The notes under the pieces were generated by a model that searched no databases, was not told where the DNA came from, and saw nothing but the letters and a program-made list of their open reading frames with translations. A program made the translations under genes and the position numbers. DNA of 38,529 bases from Syntrophomonadaceae bacterium (GTDB lineage: Bacteria > Bacillota > Dethiobacteria > DTU022 > UBA8154), in assembly GCA_007135125.1 (NCBI GenBank), contig SLJK01000080.1:1-38529 (forward strand). The letters run 5' to 3'. Positions 15,620 to 24,011 of this stretch are shown here, in pieces (position 1 is the first letter of the stretch; each line of letters starts with the position of its first letter).

Positions 15620-15886
15620 CTAGAAAAGACTTCCTTCCCGTAGAAGTTTTAAAATGCAAATGGTAGCAATAAAAGCGGCTAGAATAAATACCAGGGCAAT
15701 ATCCAGGTAAAAATAGGTTTCACTTAAATAAGTAAATATCAAAGTGTAGGCTACCACCATGGTCACTATCATATTCATAGCCGCCACCCTGTCGGTAGCC
15801 GTGGGGCCCTTAAAAGCCCTGTATAGGGAAACAAGACCTAAAACACCCAGCCCAAGCGCCAGAAAAATCATGAATGTCTCCAGCAT
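15620..15886 (-). CDS. mnhF: Na+/H+ antiporter subunit MnhF/MrpF
   Basis: 88-aa subunit with three membrane helices. The family signature YRAFKGPTATDRVAAMNMI lies after the first helix. ATG start with AAGGAG at 6 nt, 1 nt downstream of the mnhE stop, so translation is coupled. In Mrp complexes MrpF belongs to the small-subunit bundle that links to the ion path (family knowledge). Confidence 0.92.
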   Translation of the reverse strand: MLETFMIFLALGLGVLGLVSLYRAFKGPTATDRVAAMNMIVTMVVAYTLIFTYLSETYFYLDIALVFILAAFIATICILKLLREGSLF

Positions 15887-15887
15887 A

Positions 15888-16415
15888 TTAATCTCCTTCC
15901 TCGATATCTTTCATAATATCATAAAGATACCAGCTGCGGACCCCAAAGGCATGATGCCTGGTCATACCATGAACAAGAAGGCGATCTCCGTCCAAATCTA
16001 CAGTAATGGTTCCCGGCGTCATAGTGATAGAGTTGCCATAGAGTACCCTGGAAAGATCTTTTTCCAAATCAACCTTCAATACAATAAGGCCCGGGGAAAT
16101 AGGCATCTTGGGGCTTAAAACGATATAGGCAACGATAAAATTAGCAATAAGTATCTCTTTTATCAGGAAAACAAAATAACGAATGACCAGCCTTGTCTGG
16201 TGCCAGGTAATTCTTGTTTTCTTGGTCTCGTTAACCATCAACTGATTCCAGAACAACGTTAGCAAGGGAACCAGGATGAACCCCATTAAAAGATGCTGCC
16301 AGTCAAACTCGCCAGAGATGAGAAGCCAAAAGGCCATCAGCAGGAAAAAAATGATTATAGAACCCGGGATATCTCTCTTTACACGATTTATTATAATGGA
16401 ACTTCGTCCCTTCAT
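15888..16415 (-). CDS. mnhE: Na+/H+ antiporter subunit MnhE/MrpE
   Basis: About 175-aa subunit: two N-terminal helices, then a soluble domain containing ITMTPGTITVDLDGDRLLVHGM, the conserved MnhE motif. The track uses a GTG at 16424, but ATG 16415 (MKGRSSII) has GGGAGGTG at 6 nt and fits better. Nearest upstream gene is mnhD, less than 20 nt away. Confidence 0.93.
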   Translation of the reverse strand: MKGRSSIIINRVKRDIPGSIIIFFLLMAFWLLISGEFDWQHLLMGFILVPLLTLFWNQLMVNETKKTRITWHQTRLVIRYFVFLIKEILIANFIVAYIVLSPKMPISPGLIVLKVDLEKDLSRVLYGNSITMTPGTITVDLDGDRLLVHGMTRHHAFGVRSWYLYDIMKDIEEGD

Positions 16416-16433
16416 TACCTGCACCTCCCTCGC

Positions 16434-17918
16434 TTATAATAGCAGCCTTATAGATACCTGCTCTAAAAATTCCAGGATACGACCGGGGAAAAGACCCATG
16501 TAAATGATACCCAGTGCTGTAATAATAATAGGAACCAACATGGTGAAAGGAACTTTATCCATGGTCATCTGCGGATCGTGTCCCGAGGTAAAATAGGCCT
16601 GCCAAACAATAGGGAAATAATAAGCTGCATTAAGTAGGCCACTAACTACAATAAGAACAATAAAATATGGGTTATTGGCCTCCAGGCTCCCCAAAGCAAG
16701 GCCGTACTTGGTAATAAAACCGCCGAAGAAAGGTATCCCCACCATGGAAAGGGAAGCGATGGTAAAAGCAGCCATGGTAACCGGCATTTGATAGCCCAAT
16801 CCGGAAAAATGGATCACTTTTTTACGCCCCGTCTGGTAGTATACCGCACCTGCCGACATAAAAAGACAAATCTTCATTAATGCGTGGATAATAATGTGCA
16901 GCAATGCTGCCGTCACTCCCCACACAGTGCCCAGGCCCATGCCGAGGAAAATATAGCCGATCTGAGCCACAGTAGAATAGGCCAAGCGCCTCTTCAGATC
17001 CAGCTGAACAAAGGCAAAAAGTGAACCCCCCAGGATAGCCATGGTAGCCAACAAAAGGATCAGGCTGCGCAAAAAAGTTTCGTTAAAAACCTCTATACCG
17101 AAAACCAGGAAGTAAATTCGCAGCATGGAAATTATGTATACCTTTACTACAAGCCCTGACAAAACCGCGCTGGAAGGTGACGGAGCTGAAGAATGGGCAT
17201 CCGGAAGCCAAATATGTAGAGGGAAAAGAGCTGCCTTGACTCCCAGTCCAACAGTAAAAAAGCTCAAGGTGGCCCACATTAGGAACGGATACTGATCTCT
17301 TACCTCCAGTAACTCCGCAGCAACATAAGGCATATTTAAGTTGCCGGTAACCTGGTAAAGGAAACCAATGGCAAAAAGCATAAATCCGGAACCCAGCGTA
17401 GCCAACATCAGGTAGCGCAGGGACGCTTCGGTAGAAAGTTTCTCCCCTTTGGCTACCACCAATCCTACAGCACCGATAGATACAATCTCTACCATTACAT
17501 ACAGGTTAAAAAGGTCATTGGTAACAACAATACCCATCATAGAGGCCAAGGTCAAGAGGAATAGCGTATAATACCAACCGATAGCAGGCCCCGGAATCTC
17601 CTTGGTTAATGCTTTTAAGCTGTAGAACACAATAAGCAAGCAGCTGCCGGTTAAAAGCAGCAGCATCATCGCCGCCAGCTCGTCGATGAATATCTCAATC
17701 CCCCAGGGAGGAGGCCAATCCCCTGCATGATAATGAATAACCTCTCCACCTGCTACCCGAAAAGTAAGAACAACGCTAATAACAAAAACAATAATTACGG
17801 TGACAACAGTCAAGTAAGGGCAAACAACAGGCTTCCAACGGGCGAAAAAAGGCATGACAAAACAGAGCAGCAAAATAATTATGATAAGGAGAAACGGTAG
17901 TTTATCCCATAAAAACAT
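16434..17918 (-). CDS. mnhD: Na+/H+ antiporter subunit MnhD/MrpD (ND2/ND4-like)
   Basis: Large polytopic subunit (about 494 aa, about 14 helices), homologous to the proton-pumping subunits of complex I. The membrane Glu motif NDLFNLYVMVEIVSIGAVGLV (about 118-138) and the Lys/amphipathic region KAALFPLHIWLPDAHSSAPSPSSAVLSG are both intact, so it should be ion-translocating. ATG 17918 has GAGGTGA at 8 nt; the alternative GTG 17930 overlaps the mnhC stop. It is the only large antiporter-like subunit in this operon: no ND5-like MrpA N-terminal part is encoded here. Confidence 0.95.
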   Translation of the reverse strand: MFLWDKLPFLLIIIILLLCFVMPFFARWKPVVCPYLTVVTVIIVFVISVVLTFRVAGGEVIHYHAGDWPPPWGIEIFIDELAAMMLLLLTGSCLLIVFYSLKALTKEIPGPAIGWYYTLFLLTLASMMGIVVTNDLFNLYVMVEIVSIGAVGLVVAKGEKLSTEASLRYLMLATLGSGFMLFAIGFLYQVTGNLNMPYVAAELLEVRDQYPFLMWATLSFFTVGLGVKAALFPLHIWLPDAHSSAPSPSSAVLSGLVVKVYIISMLRIYFLVFGIEVFNETFLRSLILLLATMAILGGSLFAFVQLDLKRRLAYSTVAQIGYIFLGMGLGTVWGVTAALLHIIIHALMKICLFMSAGAVYYQTGRKKVIHFSGLGYQMPVTMAAFTIASLSMVGIPFFGGFITKYGLALGSLEANNPYFIVLIVVSGLLNAAYYFPIVWQAYFTSGHDPQMTMDKVPFTMLVPIIITALGIIYMGLFPGRILEFLEQVSIRLLL

Positions 17919-17926
17919 CCCTAGGG

Positions 17927-18289
17927 TCACCTCAATCGCATGATATCAGGAGCGTATACTGTCCCGTAAAATTGATATAATTTAACAATTATTGCCAGAG
18001 CAAAAGCAGTTACGCTAAAACTTACCACAATACCTGTAAGCACTAAAACTGAAGGAAGGGGATTAATATAAAGTACCCCCTCGGGCAAAGTAGGGTCATA
18101 GATAGGTGCCACCCCACCTTCAATATTGCCCACTGCAATAAAAAACAGGAATATACCTGTTTCCATAATATTAATCCCGATAACTTTCTTAACCAGGTTG
18201 TGCTGAGTTAATATACAAAGACAGCCCAAACAGAACAAAATAATGGCTACAAAATAAGGATAATTAACCCATAGCATGGAAATATCCAC
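17927..18289 (-). CDS. mnhC: Na+/H+ antiporter subunit MnhC/MrpC (NuoK-like)
   Basis: 120-aa three-helix subunit homologous to NuoK. LGCLCILTQHNLVKKVIGINIMETGIFLF and the C-terminal PSVLVLTGIVVSFSVTAFALAIIVKLY are typical, including the membrane Glu. GTG start with GGAGGAC at 5-7 nt, 2 nt after the mnhB stop. Tight spacing on both sides marks it as an internal operon gene. Confidence 0.93.
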   Translation of the reverse strand: MDISMLWVNYPYFVAIILFCLGCLCILTQHNLVKKVIGINIMETGIFLFFIAVGNIEGGVAPIYDPTLPEGVLYINPLPSVLVLTGIVVSFSVTAFALAIIVKLYQFYGTVYAPDIMRLR

Positions 18290-18291
18290 AA

Positions 18292-18687
18292 TTAGTCCTC
18301 CTCCACCAGCAGGTAAAAGATACTTAAGATGGTGCTGGCCACCAGCAAGCCTATACCAAAATTTACAACCGAAATAATCCCTACACTAAAAAGCGTTCCC
18401 GGCATACCCACCGGTCCATGTTCATGGGGAAGTAAAAACTTAACAGCTTCCAAGATCCCTCCCAGGCCGATGAAGACCAGGGCTACATCCATGGGAAGGC
18501 GCCTGAGCTTGGCTCTCCATTCCAGCCCGAAAAGTAAAAAATACAAGAGCAGGCCCATACCGATAACCATACCCCCGGCAAACCCTCCGCCGGGAGAAAC
18601 ATGTCCATGCAGGATAATGTATAAACCGTAGAGAAGGATAAAAAGCAAAACATAGCGAAACACTACCCTGGTTATATAATCGTCCAC
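18292..18687 (-). CDS. mnhB: Na+/H+ antiporter subunit MnhB/MrpB
   Basis: 131-aa four-helix subunit; the signature HGHVSPGGGFAGGMVIG lies near the N-terminus, and a conserved GGILEAVKFLLP follows. GTG start with GGGGTGAGG just upstream. It is the first gene of the eight-gene antiporter operon (B-C-D-E-F-G-MbhD-MbhE). The gene upstream on the same strand is the MttB-family methyltransferase, 218 nt away, so a promoter probably lies in that gap, but I could not define one with confidence. Confidence 0.93.
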   Translation of the reverse strand: MDDYITRVVFRYVLLFILLYGLYIILHGHVSPGGGFAGGMVIGMGLLLYFLLFGLEWRAKLRRLPMDVALVFIGLGGILEAVKFLLPHEHGPVGMPGTLFSVGIISVVNFGIGLLVASTILSIFYLLVEED

Positions 18688-18836
18688 ACGGCCTCACCCC
18701 TTAAAATTGTTACACATTTCACAATCCAATAAAACTTCAGCAGCTTGCGAAAATTGCTATATTCGTTACTATTCAGCTGTTTTTAATTCATAGCAACCGC
18801 TCTAATAAAAATTCGTCCCCTAAATCTTAATTCCTG

Positions 18837-18891
18837 CCTGATCTTTAATATTTTTTCATCTCGACTAGCCGAGTCGAAAATTAAAATCAGG
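18837..18891 (-). repeat. Structured inverted repeat between MttB-like gene and antiporter operon
   Basis: Nested complementarity: CCTGAT/ATCAGG and TTAAT/ATTAA on the outside, and TCGACT-cggct-AGTCGA inside. It starts 15 nt after the methyltransferase stop. There is no T run, so it is a weak terminator candidate or a structured leader of the antiporter mRNA. Confidence 0.35.
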
Positions 18892-18905
18892 GACCGTTTA
18901 TAATC

Positions 18906-20345
18906 TTAAATATCAAGCAAACCTTCATACTGGTTTTTTATCTGTTGTATTAGCTCCTCTTCTACAAAGTGGTCGTGCTCTTCTTCCATCATTTTTTGGG
19001 CAATTTCGTCGGCCGTCGTCCAGCTGTCTTTTCCGCCTGCCGCTTTCCAGGCATGATAACTGCGTCTGTCGCTAACCCTGGGGGAAAAACTTTCTGAACG
19101 CATATATTTAACCGTATGTGCTTCTCCCAGGAAATTCCCTCCGGGACCCACGGCAGATATTGTTTTAACGGCCATACTTTCTTCATTAACTTCCACACCG
19201 CGCAGGGCCCTTAAGCATCCTCCGATAATATCGTTGTCTATTACATACTGGGCAAAAGAAGCCGTCATAGCACCTTCCAGCAGCCCAGCCGCTTCATGAA
19301 TAAAATTTCCTCCTGCCAACGCTGCCAAAAGGCAGGTTGTTGCACTTTCGTAAGCGGCCTGTGCATCTGGAATTTTTGAATCTGTTGTTCCCACCGTGAT
19401 ATAGCTGGGTACCCGATAATAATTAGCCATTTGGGAAATAGCCGCATTCATAAGCCCTGACTCTACAGTTCCCATCAAGAAAGACATAGTTCTAAGATCC
19501 ATGGTTGAAGGAACTGCGCTGTAGAGAATGGGCGTTCCAGGGTTGGTCAGCTGGGCCAAAATAACGCCCATTAGAGCTTCAGCATTCTGCTGAACCAGAG
19601 TTCCTGCAAGGGTTATAGGTGCTGTGGCTCCCGCTGTAGGTGCTGTGGAAGTGGCCAGGGGAAGGCCCATGGAAGCAACCTCCATCAGCATCTCTGCATA
19701 AAGATCGTCAATTTTTAAAGGCGAAATAATGCTGGTGATAAAGCCAACAAAAGGCCTCTTTTTCAATTGCTCCTCGCCCCCGGCAATAGTGGCGGCGATC
19801 TCCACTACCTGCCTGAGGCCTTCTACCGTATATACACCACCCATAACAGGCTTAGAACTGTGTGTCAAAGCAGGAAAAAAGCGGTTAATATCAATTTTAT
19901 CAGGAGGTGCATCATGAGGATAGACCGGGACAATTAAGAAATCAATATTTTCCAGCCTTTCTACCAGGGCTGCGATAACAGCAATATCCTCTGCAGTGGA
20001 TTTGCGTTTGCTGCGGTCCAGATCCAAAATGTTTAACGCTGTCCCTCCGGTCCCAAAATGGACCCTGGTCCCTCCCAGGATAATATCTTTACTCTTTTCC
20101 TTGCCATGAAAAGTAAACTCGCTGGGGGCTTGCTTAATGCACCTGGAAACAAGATCGCGAGGAATAAAAACTCTGTTGCCGTCAACATTGGCACCGTTTG
20201 TTTTCAGCAACTCCAGGGCAGGTGGATAGCTCACCTGAAAACCCACATCTTCCAGGACTTGCATAGTTGATTCATGGATCTGTTTTATCTCTGCTTCCCC
20301 AAAAACTTTATAATATCCTCCATAGTACACCCTTTTTTCGGGCAT
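18906..20345 (-). CDS. MttB-family corrinoid methyltransferase (non-pyrrolysine)
   Basis: 479-aa TIM-barrel methyltransferase of the trimethylamine/glycine-betaine (COG5598) superfamily. These enzymes move a methyl group from a methylated amine to a corrinoid protein. N-terminal EIKQIHESTMQVLEDVGFQV and the glycine-rich HFGTGGTA segment are typical. There is no in-frame TAG, so it lacks the pyrrolysine of true MttB and is closer to MtgB-type enzymes; its substrate is unknown (quaternary amines such as betaines or carnitine are plausible). No corrinoid protein or reactivase gene is next to it, which is unusual. ATG start with AAGGAGGT at 6 nt. It lies downstream of coaX, about 110 nt, with no obvious terminator between. 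Confidence 0.9.
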   Translation of the reverse strand: MPEKRVYYGGYYKVFGEAEIKQIHESTMQVLEDVGFQVSYPPALELLKTNGANVDGNRVFIPRDLVSRCIKQAPSEFTFHGKEKSKDIILGGTRVHFGTGGTALNILDLDRSKRKSTAEDIAVIAALVERLENIDFLIVPVYPHDAPPDKIDINRFFPALTHSSKPVMGGVYTVEGLRQVVEIAATIAGGEEQLKKRPFVGFITSIISPLKIDDLYAEMLMEVASMGLPLATSTAPTAGATAPITLAGTLVQQNAEALMGVILAQLTNPGTPILYSAVPSTMDLRTMSFLMGTVESGLMNAAISQMANYYRVPSYITVGTTDSKIPDAQAAYESATTCLLAALAGGNFIHEAAGLLEGAMTASFAQYVIDNDIIGGCLRALRGVEVNEESMAVKTISAVGPGGNFLGEAHTVKYMRSESFSPRVSDRRSYHAWKAAGGKDSWTTADEIAQKMMEEEHDHFVEEELIQQIKNQYEGLLDI

Positions 20346-20456
20346 TAAAAGACCTCCTTCCGAACTGGGTGCATGCTAACAAAGACAATGACAGCCAGGC
20401 CCCCTCAAAGCGGCCGCTGTAGTACCAGTTCATTCTCATTAGGTAGTAACTTCCTC

Positions 20457-21248
20457 TTACCCCCCTGTAACACTTTTCTCCTTCGCCTCATTTTTATTAA
20501 AAATAATTCTCAATCCTTCCAGGGTTAGAAAGTAATTAACCTCTTGAATGGTCTCTGATTCCTTGGCGATCAGGCCGGCCAAACCACCGGTCGCTACCAC
20601 AAAAGGTTTTTGCTTGAACTCCTTGAACATATGCTTAACAATACCGTCAACCTGTCCCACAAAACCATAGTAGATTCCAGACTGGATGCTCGAAATAGTA
20701 TCCTTGGCGATAACCCGACGTGGCTTGACAATTTCTACCCGGGGCAATTTGGCAGCTTTCTGGAAAAGCGCTTCAGTAGATATACCTATTCCAGGGGCAA
20801 TTGAACCACCTATATATTCCTCTTTCTCAGAAATAGCACAAAAGGTGGTGGCGGTCCCAAAATCTACAATGATTAATGGTCCTCCATATAACTCAATGCC
20901 GCCTACCGCATTTACAACTCTGTCGGCACCCACCTCTCTAGGATTATCCATGACAATATTCAAGCCAGTCTTCACTCCGGGGCCTACAATCAAAGGCGCG
21001 AGGTGAAAATATTTCTCAGCCATTTTTTCTAGCGGAAAACGCAGTGGCGGAACAACAGAAGATATAATCATGGAGGTAATGCACTCTGCTTGCAGTCCAG
21101 TTTGCTGGAATAAATTCCTTATTATAACCCCGTACTCATCCTCGGTCTGGTTACGACTGGTGGAAATACGCCACCACATCTCCAAGATCTCTCCGTTATA
21201 AACACCCAACATAATGTTGGTATTTCCGATATCAATGGCCAGGAGCAC
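20457..21248 (-). CDS. coaX: Type III pantothenate kinase
   Basis: Phosphorylates pantothenate in the first step of CoA synthesis. ASKHA-fold enzyme: N-terminal LLAIDIGNTNIMLGVYNG, then GADRVVNAVGG and IVDFGTATTF, all diagnostic of CoaX. The track start (21275) adds nine codons; GTG 21248 has GAGGTGAGG upstream and gives 263 aa, the usual length. It has its own promoter, so it is probably separate from the fol operon upstream. Confidence 0.95.
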   Translation of the reverse strand: MLLAIDIGNTNIMLGVYNGEILEMWWRISTSRNQTEDEYGVIIRNLFQQTGLQAECITSMIISSVVPPLRFPLEKMAEKYFHLAPLIVGPGVKTGLNIVMDNPREVGADRVVNAVGGIELYGGPLIIVDFGTATTFCAISEKEEYIGGSIAPGIGISTEALFQKAAKLPRVEIVKPRRVIAKDTISSIQSGIYYGFVGQVDGIVKHMFKEFKQKPFVVATGGLAGLIAKESETIQEVNYFLTLEGLRIIFNKNEAKEKSVTGG

Positions 21249-21319
21249 ACGCCTCACCTCTTGTGCTTTTCTCAAGCTAAAACGAAAGACCAGCCTACTA
21301 ATATTACTACACTTTACTC

Positions 21320-21348
21320 ATTAAAAAAAGTGATCATTTGCATGTAAA
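21320..21348 (-). promoter_or_regulatory. Promoter of coaX
   Basis: -35 TTTACA (21348-21343), 17 bp, -10 TTTAAT (21325-21320) on the minus strand, about 70 nt before the coaX start. Confidence 0.6.
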
Positions 21349-21464
21349 TACCAATTCTAAAGAGTCTAATTCTATTTCCCTTTCTTTCTTCCTGCTTTTA
21401 CTTATTCTTCTTTTTAAGCCTTTTGCTTTTTACGCAGTAATGACCTTCTAATATTTAGGCTGTA

Positions 21465-21947
21465 TTATAACCTTATAACTCCACCAGTTTCACTCTGCTT
21501 CTCCAAATGTTCGATTACAGTCATTCCGGTAAGGGGATGCACAAGGTTTGGAGCAATTTCTGCCAGGGGAACCAAAACAAAAACCCTTTCTGTTAGACGG
21601 GGATGAGGAATAATTAAATTATGGTCTTCCAAAACCAGATTATCATAAAAAAGGATATCGAGATCAACCGTGCGGGGTCCCCAGCGAACGGTGCGCACTC
21701 TATCCAGGCTTGCTTCAGCACTTTGAAGCACTGTCAGCAAGTCGAGAGGATAAAGAGTGGTCTTTAAGGAGGCTGCAGCATTGATAAATTTACCCTGTTC
21801 CAGGTAACCTGCAGGCTCAGTCTCGTAATAGGAGGATACATGCAACTGCTCAATCTCTCGGTGGGTACTCAAAATATTTAGAGCCTTGTTGAGATAATCC
21901 ACACGATCTCCCAAATTTGAACCGAGAGAAATGTAAACTTGCTTCAA
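21465..21947 (-). CDS. folK: 2-amino-4-hydroxy-6-hydroxymethyldihydropteridine pyrophosphokinase
   Basis: Transfers pyrophosphate from ATP to 6-hydroxymethyl-dihydropterin, supplying FolP. 160 aa, normal. N-terminal VYISLGSNLGDRVDYL and the HPPK signature VRWGPRTVDLDILFYDN (about 93-109) are complete. TTG start overlapping the folB stop in TTGA, with AGAGGTG 7 nt upstream. Last gene of the fol operon; no clear terminator follows. Confidence 0.96.
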   Translation of the reverse strand: MKQVYISLGSNLGDRVDYLNKALNILSTHREIEQLHVSSYYETEPAGYLEQGKFINAAASLKTTLYPLDLLTVLQSAEASLDRVRTVRWGPRTVDLDILFYDNLVLEDHNLIIPHPRLTERVFVLVPLAEIAPNLVHPLTGMTVIEHLEKQSETGGVIRL

Positions 21948-22315
21948 TTCAATACACCTCTCGATATTTTGACCCCAACATATGCAAGAGGGACTGGAAG
22001 GGGAGGGGAAGTTTTTTTAATCTCAACAACAACTCCTTGCACGGGAAATTTTAGAACCCCGGAGGCAATTTTTTCGGCCAATGTCTCCAAAAGATTGCAG
22101 GAGGTCCCTTCCATTACTCTTTTTATTATCTCGCAAACAGCAGCATAATCAACTGTATCCTCCAAATTGTCAGTTCTCCCGGCTTTTTTTAAGTCCAAAA
22201 ATAATTCCAGGGAAATCCGGAATAACTGCCCGATTTTTTTCTCTTCGGGGAAAACCCCGTGGTAACCATAGAATGACAGGTCCTTCATAGTTATCGAATC
22301 CGCGCCTTTTATCAT
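21944..22315 (-). CDS. folB: Dihydroneopterin aldolase
   Basis: Cleaves dihydroneopterin to 6-hydroxymethyl-dihydropterin and glycolaldehyde. 123 aa; the family motif FYGYHGVFPEEKKIGQLF lies near the N-terminus, and the catalytic-region Lys (EIKKTSPPLP) near the end. The start overlaps the folP stop in ATGA. The reading from 22315 keeps the conserved DSITMKDLSF strand, so I prefer it over ATG 22288. Confidence 0.95.
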   Translation of the reverse strand: MIKGADSITMKDLSFYGYHGVFPEEKKIGQLFRISLELFLDLKKAGRTDNLEDTVDYAAVCEIIKRVMEGTSCNLLETLAEKIASGVLKFPVQGVVVEIKKTSPPLPVPLAYVGVKISRGVLN

Positions 22316-23493
22316 CTTCTTACCATGGCATCAGTCATATCCGCCACCCTTTTCATCTTTTTAACATCGTGAACACGGACAATATCTGCACCTTTCATGA
22401 TGCCCAGTGAAACAGTCGCTGCTGTACCTTCTGCCCTTTCCTCTGTCGGTAGATTTAAGGTCTTGCCGACCATTGATTTGCTGGATGTTCCCAGCAGAAT
22501 GGGGAGTCCTAGCGTCTGGAATTCTTCCAGCCTGTTCATGACTTCCAGGTTTCCATCCAAATCTTTGCCAAACCCGATACCCGGGTCTATAATAAGCCGT
22601 TCTGCAGGAATCCCTGACCGGTGAGCGATGTCTATGCTTTCCCACAGATCATTTAGCATATCGGTAATCAGATCCTGGTAAACAGCAACTTTTCTATTAT
22701 GCATGAGGCAAACCGGTACTTGAAAATGAGAAACCACCCTTCCCATCTCCTCGTCCGCTTTTAAACCCCAGATATCATTCACCATATCCGCTCCTGCCTG
22801 CAGAGCTTCCTTAACCACAGGGGCTTTGTAGCTGTCAATAGAAACGGGGATATCCAGCTCTTTTTTAATATTTTCAATAACCGGAAGCACCCGGGACAGC
22901 TCTTCTGATTCAGAAATCGGTTGATATCCCGGTCGCGTTGATTCCCCTCCCACATCAATAATATCAGCCCCGTCTTCAACCATCGATTGTGCGTGCTGCA
23001 GTGCCAGGTCAAGCCGGTCGTATTTCCCGCCATCAGCAAAAGAATCCGGCGTGACATTTAATATGCCCATAATTATAGTTCTTTCTCCCAGAGGTAAAAG
23101 GTGTTCCCCCACCTTGAAGTTATGTTTTTTTTGCTCCTTGCTGGCCATCAACGTGTCAATACGAGCGGCTATGCGCGAGAGTCCAAAAGGCTGCGCTTTT
23201 AATTTTTTGGTTAAGGAGATAAAGTGCGCCTTAGTGCCGGAAATAAGAATGTCAACTTTTTCCGGGGTTAACATGCTGGCCTCTTTGGGGAGGGCTGCTT
23301 CTCCTCCTCTGGCAAGCATTTCCTGCTTAAGTAACAGAGCAGCTTTTAGGGGTAAGGCAGATACTTTGAGGGTTATAAATTGAAACTTGGGTTCCATGAT
23401 ATGTATACCCGCCGGATCAACATACAGCTTTTTCATTTCCCGCCTAATTGTTTCCGCATTATTTAAAACAATAAACCTTACTGTGGGCTGCAA
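22312..23493 (-). CDS. folP: Dihydropteroate synthase, long form
   Basis: Joins 4-aminobenzoate to hydroxymethyl-dihydropterin pyrophosphate. The DHPS domain starts at about residue 140 with IIMGILNVTPDSFADGG and continues through DIIDVGGESTRPG, DMVNDIWG and LIIDPGIGFGKD. An extra N-terminal region of about 130 aa precedes it, as in other long Clostridial DHPS proteins; its function is unknown. TTG start with GAGGGGGA upstream, 17 nt after the HD gene. Confidence 0.96.
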   Translation of the reverse strand: MQPTVRFIVLNNAETIRREMKKLYVDPAGIHIMEPKFQFITLKVSALPLKAALLLKQEMLARGGEAALPKEASMLTPEKVDILISGTKAHFISLTKKLKAQPFGLSRIAARIDTLMASKEQKKHNFKVGEHLLPLGERTIIMGILNVTPDSFADGGKYDRLDLALQHAQSMVEDGADIIDVGGESTRPGYQPISESEELSRVLPVIENIKKELDIPVSIDSYKAPVVKEALQAGADMVNDIWGLKADEEMGRVVSHFQVPVCLMHNRKVAVYQDLITDMLNDLWESIDIAHRSGIPAERLIIDPGIGFGKDLDGNLEVMNRLEEFQTLGLPILLGTSSKSMVGKTLNLPTEERAEGTAATVSLGIMKGADIVRVHDVKKMKRVADMTDAMVRR

Positions 23494-23510
23494 TGAGAGT
23501 TCCCCCTCTT

Positions 23511-24011
23511 CTAGTAAATAAGGCGTTGGCTGTGAGGCATTTTTTCACTCTTGTAGCATAAATTGCAAAAACTACATTGGAAACATAGGCGGCTGTACTT
23601 GTCGGCCTTCCTTAAAAAAACACTTAAAGGTGAAGAATAAAGCTTTTCTTCCCCTTGACGGTGCTCACGGACAGCATCTTTTATAAGTTTCTTCTCGTAG
23701 GCAGAATAGCCCGCCTCTGTCAGCAGTGATTCTGCCAGCTCGGCACTGGCATGGGCATGACATCTTGTATGATCATCATACTCCATCCATCGCCCGATAT
23801 CATGGAGAAAAGCCGCAGCATAAACCAGGTCCTTAGCATACACCACGCCTTCTTCCAAACTAAAAATCCAGGAGAGCCTGGCTACCTCCAGGCCATGCGC
23901 AAAATCGTGTTTACAAAACAAGCGATCTTTCTCCCGTTCTTCAATCTTTGATAAATAATCCCGGTAAAGAGGGGATACCCATATTCTGTGAAGCCGTTCC
24001 ATTTCTATCAT
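23511..24011 (-). CDS. HD-domain hydrolase with CxxCxxCxxC tail, in fol operon
   Basis: 166-aa predicted metal-dependent phosphohydrolase. HD-type ligands are visible: [14 protein letters not shown] (about 34-47), [24 protein letters not shown] (about 67-90) and VREHRQG. The C-terminus has [10 protein letters not shown], four Cys spaced CxxCxxCxxC, suitable for a zinc or Fe-S site. It overlaps the folE stop by ATGA and precedes folP, exactly where the dihydroneopterin triphosphate dephosphorylation step is needed. No other phosphatase (Nudix or similar) is in the operon, so this is a candidate for that step (inference). Otherwise it could be a nucleotidase unrelated to folate. Confidence 0.85.
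   Translation of the reverse strand: MIEMERLHRIWVSPLYRDYLSKIEEREKDRLFCKHDFAHGLEVARLSWIFSLEEGVVYAKDLVYAAAFLHDIGRWMEYDDHTRCHAHASAELAESLLTEAGYSAYEKKLIKDAVREHRQGEEKLYSSPLSVFLRKADKYSRLCFQCSFCNLCYKSEKMPHSQRLIY

Noticed and set aside
18906-20345. Pyrrolysine-containing MttB
   Set aside because: The frame is continuous with no in-frame TAG.
20405-20420. AAGCGGCCGC palindrome as coaX terminator
   Set aside because: Short GC palindrome without a T run on either strand; probably chance.
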